A DNA stretch of 64,000 bases. Origin: JBDWFY01 sp965275915 (GTDB lineage Bacteria > Pseudomonadota > Alphaproteobacteria > Rhizobiales > Stappiaceae). Positions 53,314-62,150 of the stretch are shown here, piece after piece. The notes beneath the pieces were generated by a model, which saw only the letters and a list, made by a program, of their open reading frames with translations, ran no database searches and was not told the origin of the DNA. Where the stretch lies: positions 434,001-498,000 of the forward strand of contig CBDHYI010000005.1 of the NCBI GenBank assembly GCA_965275915.1, given 5' to 3'. The first letter of the stretch is position 1. Each line of letters begins with the position of its first letter. The position numbers were made by a program, and so were the translations under genes.

Positions 53314-54105
53314 TCAGTTGTCTAATAGTTTGGATATCTCAGGAATCTTTTTGCGTCGGCGGCGGAGCCACCAGACGCCGAACAGGTCCAGCACTCCAAT
53401 CAGCGCCCGATCGAAAATACCGTATTTCGACGCACCGTGCCTGCGTTCACGATCAACGACGTCCACATGGATGACCTGATACCCCTCCCGAATGACAAGG
53501 GCGGGCAAAAACCGGTGCCAACTGTCAAAATAGGGCAGACGGAGAAAGACCTCGCGACGCAGCGCCTTCAGACCGCACCCGGAGTCCCGTGTGCTGTCTT
53601 TCAGGATGGACCCGCGCAATGAATTGGCAAATTTGGAGGCATAGCGTTTAAAGACACTGGCTTTGCGGCCCAATCGCTGCCCGGCCGCCAAGGCTGTTTC
53701 TGGACCGGCCTTTTCCAACGCATCCAGCAGCGCAGGAATATAGGCGGGATCATTTTGGCCGTCACCATCAATGGTCACAACAATGTCGCCGCGCGCATGA
53801 AGCAGTCCGGTCCGAACGGCACAGCTTTGTCCGCAGGCGAAAGTATGCCGAATGGCCCGAAGCCAATCCCAGCCGCTTTCAGACTTCTCGATCAGCATCC
53901 TGTCGGTGCCATCGCTTGATCCGTCATCGACAACAACGACCTCAAACGTCCACTCTGACAAGGCGTCAGCAATTTCGGTCAAAAGGTTCGGTAAATTGCC
54001 GATCTCATCTTTGGCCGGAACCACAACCGTAACGTCACAACGCCCGGCATTTGACTTCTTTCCGGAATCGCCCTCGACCGAGGCATTTTCTGGGTGAGTT
54101 GTCAT
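53314..54105 (-). CDS. Family 2 glycosyltransferase (polyprenyl-phosphate sugar type)
   Basis: About 263 residues from the ATG at 54103-54105, one base after the stop of the phosphatase gene. The GT-A fold motifs are VTVVVPAKDEIGNLPNLL, VVVDDGSSDGTD and VVTIDGDGQNDP (the DxD-like metal site), and the C-terminus is basic (LRRRRKKIPE). No transmembrane pair follows the domain, so it resembles DPM1/RgtE-type enzymes that load a sugar onto a polyprenyl phosphate. Together with the ArnT-like gene of the operon it could supply the donor for LPS decoration; the sugar is unknown. Confidence 0.9.
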   Translation of the reverse strand: MTTHPENASVEGDSGKKSNAGRCDVTVVVPAKDEIGNLPNLLTEIADALSEWTFEVVVVDDGSSDGTDRMLIEKSESGWDWLRAIRHTFACGQSCAVRTGLLHARGDIVVTIDGDGQNDPAYIPALLDALEKAGPETALAAGQRLGRKASVFKRYASKFANSLRGSILKDSTRDSGCGLKALRREVFLRLPYFDSWHRFLPALVIREGYQVIHVDVVDRERRHGASKYGIFDRALIGVLDLFGVWWLRRRRKKIPEISKLLDN

Positions 54106-54106
54106 A

Positions 54107-55120
54107 TCATGCTGTCTTTGACTGGTCGGCGGACGCACCGTCGGATGGCTTTGTGTCCGCGTGGTCCGAGGTGGACTTCGGATCGGCTGTGTCCGGCTTC
54201 TGAGGTTCGGGCAAGTCCGTTTCCCGACGCCAGCCGAACATGCGCCGCAGACAGATAGCGCCGCTCACCCCGTTCGCCAAGGGAATAATGCCCCTTCCGG
54301 GCACGAGTTTGAAACCGATCCGACGGACCGCAAGATACCGGGCAGTCCATAGTGTAACGGTTATCCCAAGCAGCGTTCCTGCGACGACATCACTGGGATA
54401 GTGGGCGCTGACCATTATGCGGCTGAATACAAGCCAGAACCCGATCACGACAATAAACCACAGCCAGCTTGGAAACAGCAGGCAGAGCGCGGTGCAAAGC
54501 GCAGCAACCGTGGTTGAATGACCGGATGGAAAGCTTGTAAAATGCGGATGGAAGCGAAAAAAGTCGAAGAACACCGGCCCGAGTTCTTCGTAATATCGCG
54601 GCCTTGCGCGCCCAAGGCACCACTTGAAGATCAGTGCGATAATACCGCTTGAGGCCACCACGAAAAAAATGAAACCGGCATAAGTCCAAAGGACTACAAA
54701 CGCCATTTTGATCCGAAACGTGAACTTTGACCAGTCGACGGCCAAGGCACCGATCATAAAAAGACCGGTACTCCATAATATCCAGTGGGATTTTCCGGCA
54801 TCGGTGATCGCACCGAAAAACCACTTGTACTCGTTCGGCAGTTGCCGGATCCAGGGGTAGGTCGGGATATCCATGGCGATAATGGCGATTCCGACAGTCA
54901 GGATAAGCGCAGCGAGAATATCCTGCGGCCGATGGCCGGGAGGCAGGTTGTCTTTAATCAGTGGTTTGCGAAGCCGGCGATGCTGGAAATTTGCTTTGAC
55001 CTTCAGCGCGTTGGCCCGCCACTGATCCCAGATCTTCTGCGACGTCTCCCGCAGCCTGCCGGCCGTCCCGGCATCGTCGGGATCCGATCGACGGAGTTCG
55101 TCCTTTTCAGACTGGCTCAT
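54107..55120 (-). CDS. PAP2-family membrane phosphatase
   Basis: A 337-residue lipid phosphatase with about six transmembrane helices. The three PAP2 motifs are intact: KWCLGRARPRYYEE, SFPSGHSTT (with the catalytic histidine) and SRIMVSAHYPSDVVAG (second catalytic histidine). A charged cytoplasmic N-terminus and a low-complexity acidic C-terminal tail flank the core. Possible substrates are lipid A phosphates or polyprenyl pyrophosphate. Its start overlaps the stop of the ArnT-like gene by 4 nt. Confidence 0.9.
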   Translation of the reverse strand: MSQSEKDELRRSDPDDAGTAGRLRETSQKIWDQWRANALKVKANFQHRRLRKPLIKDNLPPGHRPQDILAALILTVGIAIIAMDIPTYPWIRQLPNEYKWFFGAITDAGKSHWILWSTGLFMIGALAVDWSKFTFRIKMAFVVLWTYAGFIFFVVASSGIIALIFKWCLGRARPRYYEELGPVFFDFFRFHPHFTSFPSGHSTTVAALCTALCLLFPSWLWFIVVIGFWLVFSRIMVSAHYPSDVVAGTLLGITVTLWTARYLAVRRIGFKLVPGRGIIPLANGVSGAICLRRMFGWRRETDLPEPQKPDTADPKSTSDHADTKPSDGASADQSKTA

Positions 55121-56853
55121 CGGTTTTGATCCATCTGAAAAACATGAAGCGCCAACTCCTTGCCCCCATTGATGTTAAGGCCGCGAACCAGGGCGATTTC
55201 AGCGGGCTTTCTTTCTTTGTCCGCAAAAAAAGCGGTAAATCCATCCAGCTCTTTAGCGTCAATAACGGCCACTTTACAACCGGGTATCGATAACCACTCA
55301 GCGATACGGGCAGGATTTTCAAAGGTTGTGTCTGTACGGGTGAGAAAGACGAAGCTGGGTTCATGAAAGCCCGCGCTTTTGATCGCCGGATCAGGACAAG
55401 TCGAGTTTTGTTCAACCGATGCAGCCAGCCGCGGACTCACCCAGATCGTCGACAGAGCCGGAAATGCAAAGCCCCAGATGCCTGCATAGCAAAAGACAAC
55501 CGCGGCCATTGTCGGAACAACCGCAGCAAGCGGGCGGCCGCCGCTATAGACACGTCTGGATGCCAGGACAGCAAAAATCAGCCCGGCCGCGCTCAGCAGG
55601 AGCGCGAGGGGTGAAACCGGATCGCCGAAATAAAGCGGCGCGCCAATCGCGGCAATGAACAGACCCAATGGCACGATCAGCAGCAGGAACGCAGTTATGC
55701 CGGTACCGAACCGCCATGGTTTTGCTTCTTTGGACAATGCCAGCACAGTCATCAGGGCAATTGCCGGCAGGATGGGCATGGTATAGTGAGGCAGTTTTGT
55801 TGCCACCAACTCGAACACGATCCAGTTTGGCAATGCCCAGGCAATCAGAAACAAGAATACGGGTTCGCGCCGCCGACGGACCACTGCCGGAGCAGCCAGA
55901 ATTGCGAAAGCCGACATCGGCCAGAAGGTGCCGATCATCGCCGCCAGGTGGGTCAAGGGCGGTGCGCCGTGGCTCTCCTGCCCCTGCCCCACCTTGCCAA
56001 GCAGGTCCTGCAAGACGGCCTCTTTGAAAAATGCACCGTCGGTGGCCAGCGTGATAGCGACGAACCATGGCAGCACGAAGAGCAGCGTCAGCACAAGGCC
56101 GGTCACCGGCATCAGGCGGACAGCCCACCTTATTTTGCGCGTAAATACACACAGAGCCCCAATGGTCAAAAAGAGAACCATGGGACCGACCGGCCCTTTG
56201 ATGAGAATGCCGGCAGCAAGGGAAACCCAAAAGATCAGCGCAAGGCCAACGGGCCGTGCGACGTCCTCCCGTTGCCAGATTCTTGCCAGAGCGCCCTGCC
56301 CGAACACGATCGTCGCAAACAGGAAGGCATCTGTTTTGGCCAGCCGCGCCTCAACCCCCAGAATGATCGACGCGGCAACGAAGGCGGCTACAACCAGCGC
56401 TTCGGGCGGACCGGTGAATGCTCGCGCGCACCAGAATGTGCCCAATATGGCCAGAATAGCACCCAGAAGCGACGGCAGCCGGTAGACCCAGATCGGGCTC
56501 TCCGCGCCCAGTCCGGTCAGATTTGCGATCCCGCTTTGCAGCCAGTAAATGCCAATAGGCTTCTTGTGCCGTGCCTCGGTCTGAAATCGAATGTCGATAT
56601 AGTCGCCTGTTTCCAGCATCTGCCTGCTGGCCTGCGCAAAACGCGGTTCGTCCCGATCCAGCGGCGGAACCGTGAAAAAGCCCGGCAGAAACAGAAGCAG
56701 GGAAAAAACAATCAGTGCCGCCGCAGCGGTCCTATCGCCATGGAGAAATGCGGGAAGCAACTGGCCGGTCGGTTTCTCCGGAATGTCCATGGCCCCTGAT
56801 AGCGATGAGTTTGAATTCATGCAAACCCGATTCCGACTGATGTTGTAAGACAT
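55117..56853 (-). CDS. ArnT-like GT83 membrane glycosyltransferase
   Basis: A 578-residue multi-pass inner-membrane protein. The first periplasmic loop has the acidic motif PPLDRDEPRFAQASRQMLET, including the aspartate that is catalytic in ArnT, followed by RHKKPIGIYWLQSG. It probably moves a sugar from a polyprenyl phosphate to lipid A or LPS core. First gene of the operon (this, PAP2, GT2, LAB_N). Start is uncertain: ATGs at codons 1, 12 and 22 all lack a well-spaced ribosome-binding site. Confidence 0.88.
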   Translation of the reverse strand: MSYNISRNRVCMNSNSSLSGAMDIPEKPTGQLLPAFLHGDRTAAAALIVFSLLLFLPGFFTVPPLDRDEPRFAQASRQMLETGDYIDIRFQTEARHKKPIGIYWLQSGIANLTGLGAESPIWVYRLPSLLGAILAILGTFWCARAFTGPPEALVVAAFVAASIILGVEARLAKTDAFLFATIVFGQGALARIWQREDVARPVGLALIFWVSLAAGILIKGPVGPMVLFLTIGALCVFTRKIRWAVRLMPVTGLVLTLLFVLPWFVAITLATDGAFFKEAVLQDLLGKVGQGQESHGAPPLTHLAAMIGTFWPMSAFAILAAPAVVRRRREPVFLFLIAWALPNWIVFELVATKLPHYTMPILPAIALMTVLALSKEAKPWRFGTGITAFLLLIVPLGLFIAAIGAPLYFGDPVSPLALLLSAAGLIFAVLASRRVYSGGRPLAAVVPTMAAVVFCYAGIWGFAFPALSTIWVSPRLAASVEQNSTCPDPAIKSAGFHEPSFVFLTRTDTTFENPARIAEWLSIPGCKVAVIDAKELDGFTAFFADKERKPAEIALVRGLNINGGKELALHVFQMDQNR

Positions 56854-57025
56854 TGTCTCAAAGCATGTCCGACACGGACCGAAGAATGATATCTCCGTCT
56901 CGCCATCGCATGAATTTCCTATAGGAGAACAGATGAAACGTCGATAGCTCCAGCGCTGTGGGACGAAATTTCCTCAGTGAAACGACGAAGACAGTACCGA
57001 AGAACGTCGGGAATAACTCGCCATA

Positions 57026-57057
57026 CAAAAAGCGACCGGTTCAAATAACCGGTCGCT
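57026..57057 (-). terminator. Terminator of the RTX protease gene
   Basis: A perfect 11-bp stem (AGCGACCGGTT / AACCGGTCGCT) with a five-base loop; on the reverse strand it is followed by TTTTT. It lies ~50 bp after the protease stop. Confidence 0.88.
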
Positions 57058-57109
57058 GACCTCAATTCAAAGGACGCAGACTGATTGGTGGAGAACCGCT
57101 CGCTTTGCT

Positions 57110-58561
57110 TCAGGTAAAGATAAAGTCATCCGCGCTGAGGTCATCCGAACTGATATCAATCAGCGTTACGGAATTTCCGCCGCCAAGGTTCAGGACAGCA
57201 TCACCGTTAGTGTCTGTGAAGTCCAGTTCATCGAAACTGTCAAATTCCGTATCCGAAAGATCGATGTCATCCAGATCTATCTGAAAGTCGGTGATAATGT
57301 CATCGCCATTGCCCTGCAAAATGACAAAGACATCACCGCCGTTTCCGCCGACAAGTTCGTCATCGCCGGTGCCGCCGGACAGACGGTCATCCCCGTTCCC
57401 GCCTTTCAGCAGGTCGTCACCGGCACCACCAATCAGCGTGTCGTCGCCATTACCGCCATAAAGCCTGTCATTGCCGGAGCCGCCTTCCAGAGTGTCCCGT
57501 CCGGACCCGCCAATCAAAAGATCATCACCACTGCCGCCACGTATGGAGTCGTGACCGATTTCGCCGCGCAACTCGTCGTCACCGGCAAGACCGTTCAATG
57601 AGTCGTTTCCAACGCCCGCCATCACTTCGTTATTGAGATTGTTGCCGATCACGGTGTCCGCACCGTTTCCGGTCCGCGCATTTTCGATCTCGGCGTCATA
57701 GGCAATGCCGATATTGTTCGTCATATTGTTGACGGAGGAGTATTGCCCCTCCCTTAGATCAACAACGCTTTTCGAAGAGAAACCTGAAACATCAAGCGTA
57801 TCCTCGCCGGCACCGTCCCAGATTGTCAGAACAGGATGTCCGTTCACGGCAAAATTATAGACAGGCGACGCAGCGTTGCTGTTAAAGCCGTATGTGGTAT
57901 TGCCGGCACGTGTCTTTGTATCCGCACCATACATACTCTGAACGGCGGCAATATCGCTCACCATCGGCGTCTGGGCAAAATACAATCGGCCATCGCCCCC
58001 GATCCAGTCGGCCGTGCCCGCTTCCTGGGGTGAGAAATAGGACATGATAGAATACTGCTGAGTGTCCTGAATACCGAACCCATCATCCTCATAAGTCGGG
58101 CGTCCGCCGTTATAGTCGCCCATATGTCCCAGGCCGAGCGCATGGCCGACTTCGTGCATGATCGTCAGGTAGCCATAGTCGGTCGTCTCGGGTGTCACCA
58201 GGTCGCTGGTTCCCCGATTATACTGCGGGTTCAACCACACACTGCCTGCGACCGGGCTGCCTCCCGGCAGATAGGCATGCGCGTACCCGATGCCGGTCGT
58301 GGTATTCGAAACCGCAATATCCGCATTACCGCCCGAGCCGCCCACTTCGACCAGATCCGGGGCAATCAGCTCGTCCCAGGCCTGAAGGGCTTGCCGTGTG
58401 ATGTTGGCCTGGCCATTTGTCAGAGGACTGAATCCGGCGCTCTCATTCATGTTCGCCCAGGGCGACGTGGGGAACGTATACGTAATGGTATCGCCCTGCC
58501 ATTGCAGACCCGTATCAAGCTGGTTGATAATCTCTTCTCTTGTTAAGTCCCGCAACGCCAT
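57110..58561 (-). CDS. Serralysin-like M10 metalloprotease with RTX repeats
   Basis: Secreted zinc protease of 483 residues. The metzincin site is MHEVGHALGLGH (zinc histidines 136, 140 and 146, Glu137) followed by GDYNGG, with a Met-turn SIMSY (171-175). Nine or more GGxGxD-type calcium-binding repeats span about residues 308-412, and the C-terminus (DDFIFT) looks like an uncleaved type I secretion signal; no Sec signal is present. I chose the ATG at 58559-58561, with GGGGA upstream; the frame extends to 58726. No type I secretion genes or inhibitor are adjacent, so it must use a transporter encoded elsewhere. Confidence 0.92.
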   Translation of the reverse strand: MALRDLTREEIINQLDTGLQWQGDTITYTFPTSPWANMNESAGFSPLTNGQANITRQALQAWDELIAPDLVEVGGSGGNADIAVSNTTTGIGYAHAYLPGGSPVAGSVWLNPQYNRGTSDLVTPETTDYGYLTIMHEVGHALGLGHMGDYNGGRPTYEDDGFGIQDTQQYSIMSYFSPQEAGTADWIGGDGRLYFAQTPMVSDIAAVQSMYGADTKTRAGNTTYGFNSNAASPVYNFAVNGHPVLTIWDGAGEDTLDVSGFSSKSVVDLREGQYSSVNNMTNNIGIAYDAEIENARTGNGADTVIGNNLNNEVMAGVGNDSLNGLAGDDELRGEIGHDSIRGGSGDDLLIGGSGRDTLEGGSGNDRLYGGNGDDTLIGGAGDDLLKGGNGDDRLSGGTGDDELVGGNGGDVFVILQGNGDDIITDFQIDLDDIDLSDTEFDSFDELDFTDTNGDAVLNLGGGNSVTLIDISSDDLSADDFIFT

Positions 58562-58816
58562 TCGCTTTTCCCCGCCGCCTGATTCTGAACTCCGCATGAG
58601 TGATTTGGAGCCGCTAGATGGTAGGAATCGTGGTGGACAAAACTGTGGCAAAAACCGTTCGATCCAAAGATCATTTCCGGCAAAAACACCAGCGCGGCAC
58701 CCCGATACCGCAGATATTCCCATCACCGTTCATATCTTCCGCTTGCGTTGCATCAACGCGGGACGGCATGGTGTCCTGCACGTCATTTTTAAGCGATTTC
58801 AGACCGGAACCGAATC

Positions 58817-59650
58817 ATGACCCTCATCGCACAGATTACCGACATCCATGCTCGCCCGCGCGGACAGGCCTGCTACCGAAAGTCCGAGACGAATATGCTG
58901 CTCAGCCGGGCCGTCGATGCGCTTTTGGCACTGTCCACGCCCCCGGATGCTGTCATTGTTACAGGCGATGTCGCGGACCAGAGAGACGAGCGGGAATACA
59001 GGGTCGCCAAACAGCAGTTGGACCGTTTACCGATGCCCGTGTTTCTGCTGGCGGGCAATCATGACGATTCAAAGCGACTGAAGACCGTTTTCAACGACTA
59101 TTACGGCATGCGGGAGGGGCCGGCCGACAGAACCCGATACTCAACAGCGATAGGCTCGGTAAAGCTGATTGTGCTGGACAGCGTCGTACCGGGTGCTCCG
59201 CACGGGGAACTGGGAGCGGACCAGTTGGAGTGGCTTGAGGGAGAACTAGCATCAGGTGCCGGCAAAGCCGCCGTGATCGCGCTCCACCACCCGCCTGTCG
59301 ATCTCGGCATTAGACACATGGATGCGATGAAACTGATTGACGGCGATGCGTTCGGTGAAATCGTCAGCCGACACAACAATGTCGAACGCGTTATTTGCGG
59401 CCATTTGCATCGGACAATCATGACCGGTTTTGCGGGAACGGTACTGGTGGTCGCGCCCAGCATCGCTCATCAGGTTGTCCTTGACTTCAACGACGACGCG
59501 CCGGCCGAATTCGTTTTCGAACCGCCTGCTTTTTTCCTCCATTTCCACTCACCGAAAACGGGTATCGTTACCCATCAGGCCTTTGTCGACCGCTATGACG
59601 GCCCCTACCCTTTCTCGGCGGATGAAGGGGTTTCCTGGTCGGGGCACTGA
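58817..59650 (+). CDS. Metallophosphodiesterase (cAMP/GpdQ-type)
   Basis: Class III calcineurin-like phosphodiesterase of 277 residues. The metal-site blocks are all present: ITDIHA (8-12 region), VTGDVADQRD, LAGNHDD, ALHHPPVD and CGHLHR. Length and motif spacing match the cyclic-nucleotide/glycerophosphodiester phosphodiesterase group (CpdA/GpdQ). The true substrate cannot be read from sequence. No signal peptide, so cytoplasmic. Isolated gene, divergent from the protease and convergent with the CofD-like gene. Confidence 0.9.
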   Translation: MTLIAQITDIHARPRGQACYRKSETNMLLSRAVDALLALSTPPDAVIVTGDVADQRDEREYRVAKQQLDRLPMPVFLLAGNHDDSKRLKTVFNDYYGMREGPADRTRYSTAIGSVKLIVLDSVVPGAPHGELGADQLEWLEGELASGAGKAAVIALHHPPVDLGIRHMDAMKLIDGDAFGEIVSRHNNVERVICGHLHRTIMTGFAGTVLVVAPSIAHQVVLDFNDDAPAEFVFEPPAFFLHFHSPKTGIVTHQAFVDRYDGPYPFSADEGVSWSGH

Positions 59651-59677
59651 TTAATATTTTTCCATAATATCAGTATA

Positions 59678-60874
59678 TTACGGCCTACTCAGCAATAAGT
59701 CGAGAAGCGCCTGACCCAGTTTTTCCGGATCATAGTTCGATCCCCGCCGGGGCGAAACAAGATCGGCGACATGGAAGCGGATGCCGTGCTTCTCAAGGTC
59801 TCCCGCTGCAAACGCGGCCGCATCGCTATGGTCGACGAGAATATCTGTCATAACCCGGTTCACCGAATACCGGCCACCCGCCGTCAGGCAAAGCCGCTGC
59901 AGCAAAAACCGGAAAGCATCACCGGGCCGCCAGCCCGGACATTCCGGATCCTTGCCTCTGTTCGGCACAAAGACTTTGGGCCCCGTGCTGTGTGCGATCG
60001 CCTCAACGATGCCCGTTGGCAGAAGATTGGCGATCAGGCTGGAGAAAAAGCTGCCCGGCGGATAGCAGACCAGGTCAGCCCGGCGAATGTTTTCTGCTGC
60101 ATCCGGCTCACAGCCGGCCTGAGCGGCACCGCGTCCCGCGCGCACCGCCGCCAGCCATATGTCCTTGATGCCATGTTCGATCGGCTCAACCTCCTTACCG
60201 GTAATGAGGTGCTGGCCGACCATGACCTGTCCATTGGAAAGCCGTGTTGCCAGATGCAAATCGGCATTGGCCGATACGGCGACTGCACCCTGCGCGTCAA
60301 TCAATTCGGAAAACCAGGATATCGCGGCCGCCATATTCCGGTCTGACCGCAGATAGCGCGCAGCCAGAGCCAGGTTTCCGATACTGGCGCCGCGCAGATC
60401 AAATGCGGGCGGAACAAGCTCCACAAAATGCGCCAATTCTCTACAGACTTTCACAAGACGCGGGTCGGAGGAGACGTTGCGGCCCATTGCTGTCCCGCCG
60501 GCAAGCCTTTCCAACTCATCCTGCAGGTCCCGCCGAGAGGCAAGCGTTGTAAAACGTCGGCCCAGCAGTTCCGAAACCGGTCCGATTTCAGGATTTCGAT
60601 GATCGGCGAGAGCCAGCAGCCGATTTCTCACATCTCCTATGGCCGGCATGGCAAACGCCTTGCGCAACGCCGCCGAACTGCCGCCGGAATCAAAAGGAGT
60701 GACAATGTGAACGGAGTTTACGGTGTGGAGTTTCAGATATCGGGCGAGCGGATTAAGCGCCGAACCGCCGCTGAAAAAAAGAAGACGCGGCCCGCGAGCA
60801 GGATTCTGTTTAAGAACCGCCAATCGTTCCCAAAGGAGTTCTCTGCTGTTCTCCCTGACCAAGGTTTCACGCAT
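59678..60874 (-). CDS. CofD/YvcK-like protein (GAK-system CofD-like)
   Basis: A 398-residue protein of the 2-phospho-L-lactate transferase (CofD)/YvcK superfamily: LLFFSGGSALNPLARYL near residue 31, VTPFDSGGSSAALRKAF, and GDVRNRLLALAD are the conserved nucleotide-binding segments; DLVCYPPGSFFSSLIANLL is the matching C-terminal block. It resembles the subgroup called GAK-system CofD-like protein more than archaeal CofD or Firmicutes YvcK. The other GAK genes (an ATP-grasp enzyme and a small XXXCH protein) are not in the window. The activity is unknown. Reverse strand, about 50 bp after the FAD oxidoreductase gene and likely co-transcribed with it. Confidence 0.72.
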   Translation of the reverse strand: MRETLVRENSRELLWERLAVLKQNPARGPRLLFFSGGSALNPLARYLKLHTVNSVHIVTPFDSGGSSAALRKAFAMPAIGDVRNRLLALADHRNPEIGPVSELLGRRFTTLASRRDLQDELERLAGGTAMGRNVSSDPRLVKVCRELAHFVELVPPAFDLRGASIGNLALAARYLRSDRNMAAAISWFSELIDAQGAVAVSANADLHLATRLSNGQVMVGQHLITGKEVEPIEHGIKDIWLAAVRAGRGAAQAGCEPDAAENIRRADLVCYPPGSFFSSLIANLLPTGIVEAIAHSTGPKVFVPNRGKDPECPGWRPGDAFRFLLQRLCLTAGGRYSVNRVMTDILVDHSDAAAFAAGDLEKHGIRFHVADLVSPRRGSNYDPEKLGQALLDLLLSRP

Positions 60875-60925
60875 CCCGTTCTATGACTGGACCACTGCGC
60901 TATCGGCAATCCGAGGGCACACGGG

Positions 60926-62092
60926 CTACCTGTTAGCTGATCCGGCGCTTTGCTGTCCATCGGGAAACCAGTGAAATTCAGGTCTAAAGGACGGCGGCAG
61001 CGAGCTGCCCTGACCTTGCCGAAACATCAGCCCGCAAAGCGCATCGGCAACCTTGTGGGCAATACCGAAACCGATCTTGAAGCCACCGGTTGCAACATAT
61101 GTTCTTACGCGGTCCGGAATTGCACCGACCATCGGATCGCGGCGCAGACATTTCGGGCGGACTCCCGCCCAGTGCTCGATAACGTCCGCTTCACGCAAAG
61201 ACGGGCAGAACTGTCGCGCCCGCCTCAGAAAGTCGAGATTGCTCATATCGGGCGAACTTGCATCCGACCATTGTGTCTCGGAGGTGCTTCCGACCGCAAC
61301 CACGTTCCCGTCATGGGGCACGACATAGACGCCATCGTCATAGATGACAGGCAGCCCGTCGGTTTTAACGCCCGACAGCAAGGCAGCCTGCCCCTTGACG
61401 CCGCTCCCCAGCCGGACTCCTTCCATGTTTTCGAGCATCGAAAACGTTCTGTAGCCCGCTGCAAGGACTATTTGATCGGCAACAATGGGGCTTTCGCCGG
61501 TCGCAAGCACAACATGTCCCCGGACATCATCAATATCGACAACGGCAGTATGCTCTAAAAGGTGACACCGTCCGTTAAGAGATGCCGCCAGAGCCTTTAC
61601 GTATTTTCGCGGCGATACGCGAGCGGCCAGCGTATCAAAGGCAAAGCCAAGCGGTGCGGCCCTGGGACTGAGCCAATTGGATACCGGCGACGCCTCAAGC
61701 ACCTGAAAGCTGAATCCAGTTGTTCCGGTTTGCCAGCGCCGGACACTCTCTTCAGCCCTCAGGCATGCATGTTCGCGCTTGTCTTCGGTGTAGATGGGCA
61801 TCAGCCGCCCGACCCTGCCGTAACCGGTCGATAATCCGGTTTCAGTTTCAAGCTCGGCTATATGCGAGCTCAGGCTTGCCAGAGCGTCAAACTGAAAGGC
61901 TTTCTTTGCATTCCATCTGGCCGGAATATGCGGCATCAATGCCCCCAGGAAACCACCGCTTGCCCCCTGCCCGATGGCTGCACGGTCAATCAGGATGACC
62001 CGCTTTCCGTCCTCAACGCAGCGACGGGCAATAGACAGACCGAATATGCCTGCACCCACAATCGCAACATCATAAAGGGGAGTGTCTTTCAT
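60926..62092 (-). CDS. FAD-dependent oxidoreductase (MnmC oxidase-domain like)
   Basis: A DAO-family flavoprotein, 388 residues from the ATG at 62090-62092, with a Rossmann FAD motif YDVAIVGAGIFGLSIARRC at the N-terminus and GGFKIGFGIAHKVADAL near the C-terminus. The frame extends to 62218 but would then overlap the divergent mnmD gene. Because mnmD lies 58 bp away, it probably does the job of the C-terminal domain of E. coli MnmC (oxidative removal of the carboxymethyl group from cmnm5U in tRNA). An unrelated amino-acid oxidase role is possible. Confidence 0.82.
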   Translation of the reverse strand: MKDTPLYDVAIVGAGIFGLSIARRCVEDGKRVILIDRAAIGQGASGGFLGALMPHIPARWNAKKAFQFDALASLSSHIAELETETGLSTGYGRVGRLMPIYTEDKREHACLRAEESVRRWQTGTTGFSFQVLEASPVSNWLSPRAAPLGFAFDTLAARVSPRKYVKALAASLNGRCHLLEHTAVVDIDDVRGHVVLATGESPIVADQIVLAAGYRTFSMLENMEGVRLGSGVKGQAALLSGVKTDGLPVIYDDGVYVVPHDGNVVAVGSTSETQWSDASSPDMSNLDFLRRARQFCPSLREADVIEHWAGVRPKCLRRDPMVGAIPDRVRTYVATGGFKIGFGIAHKVADALCGLMFRQGQGSSLPPSFRPEFHWFPDGQQSAGSANR

Positions 62093-62150
62093 CTGACCTG
62101 CCGCCGGGCTATACCGACCCGGCAATTGAAACGCCTTTGCGGGCACTGTT

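Noticed and set aside
55786..56799. Long forward frame (337 codons) opposite the ArnT-like gene
   Set aside because: Antisense shadow of a conserved membrane protein gene; composition is rich in Gln, Arg and His as expected from the wrong strand.
57031..57057. GGTTCAAAT-like sequence suggesting a tRNA T-arm
   Set aside because: It is the loop and stem of a perfect 11-bp terminator; no cloverleaf can be drawn around it.
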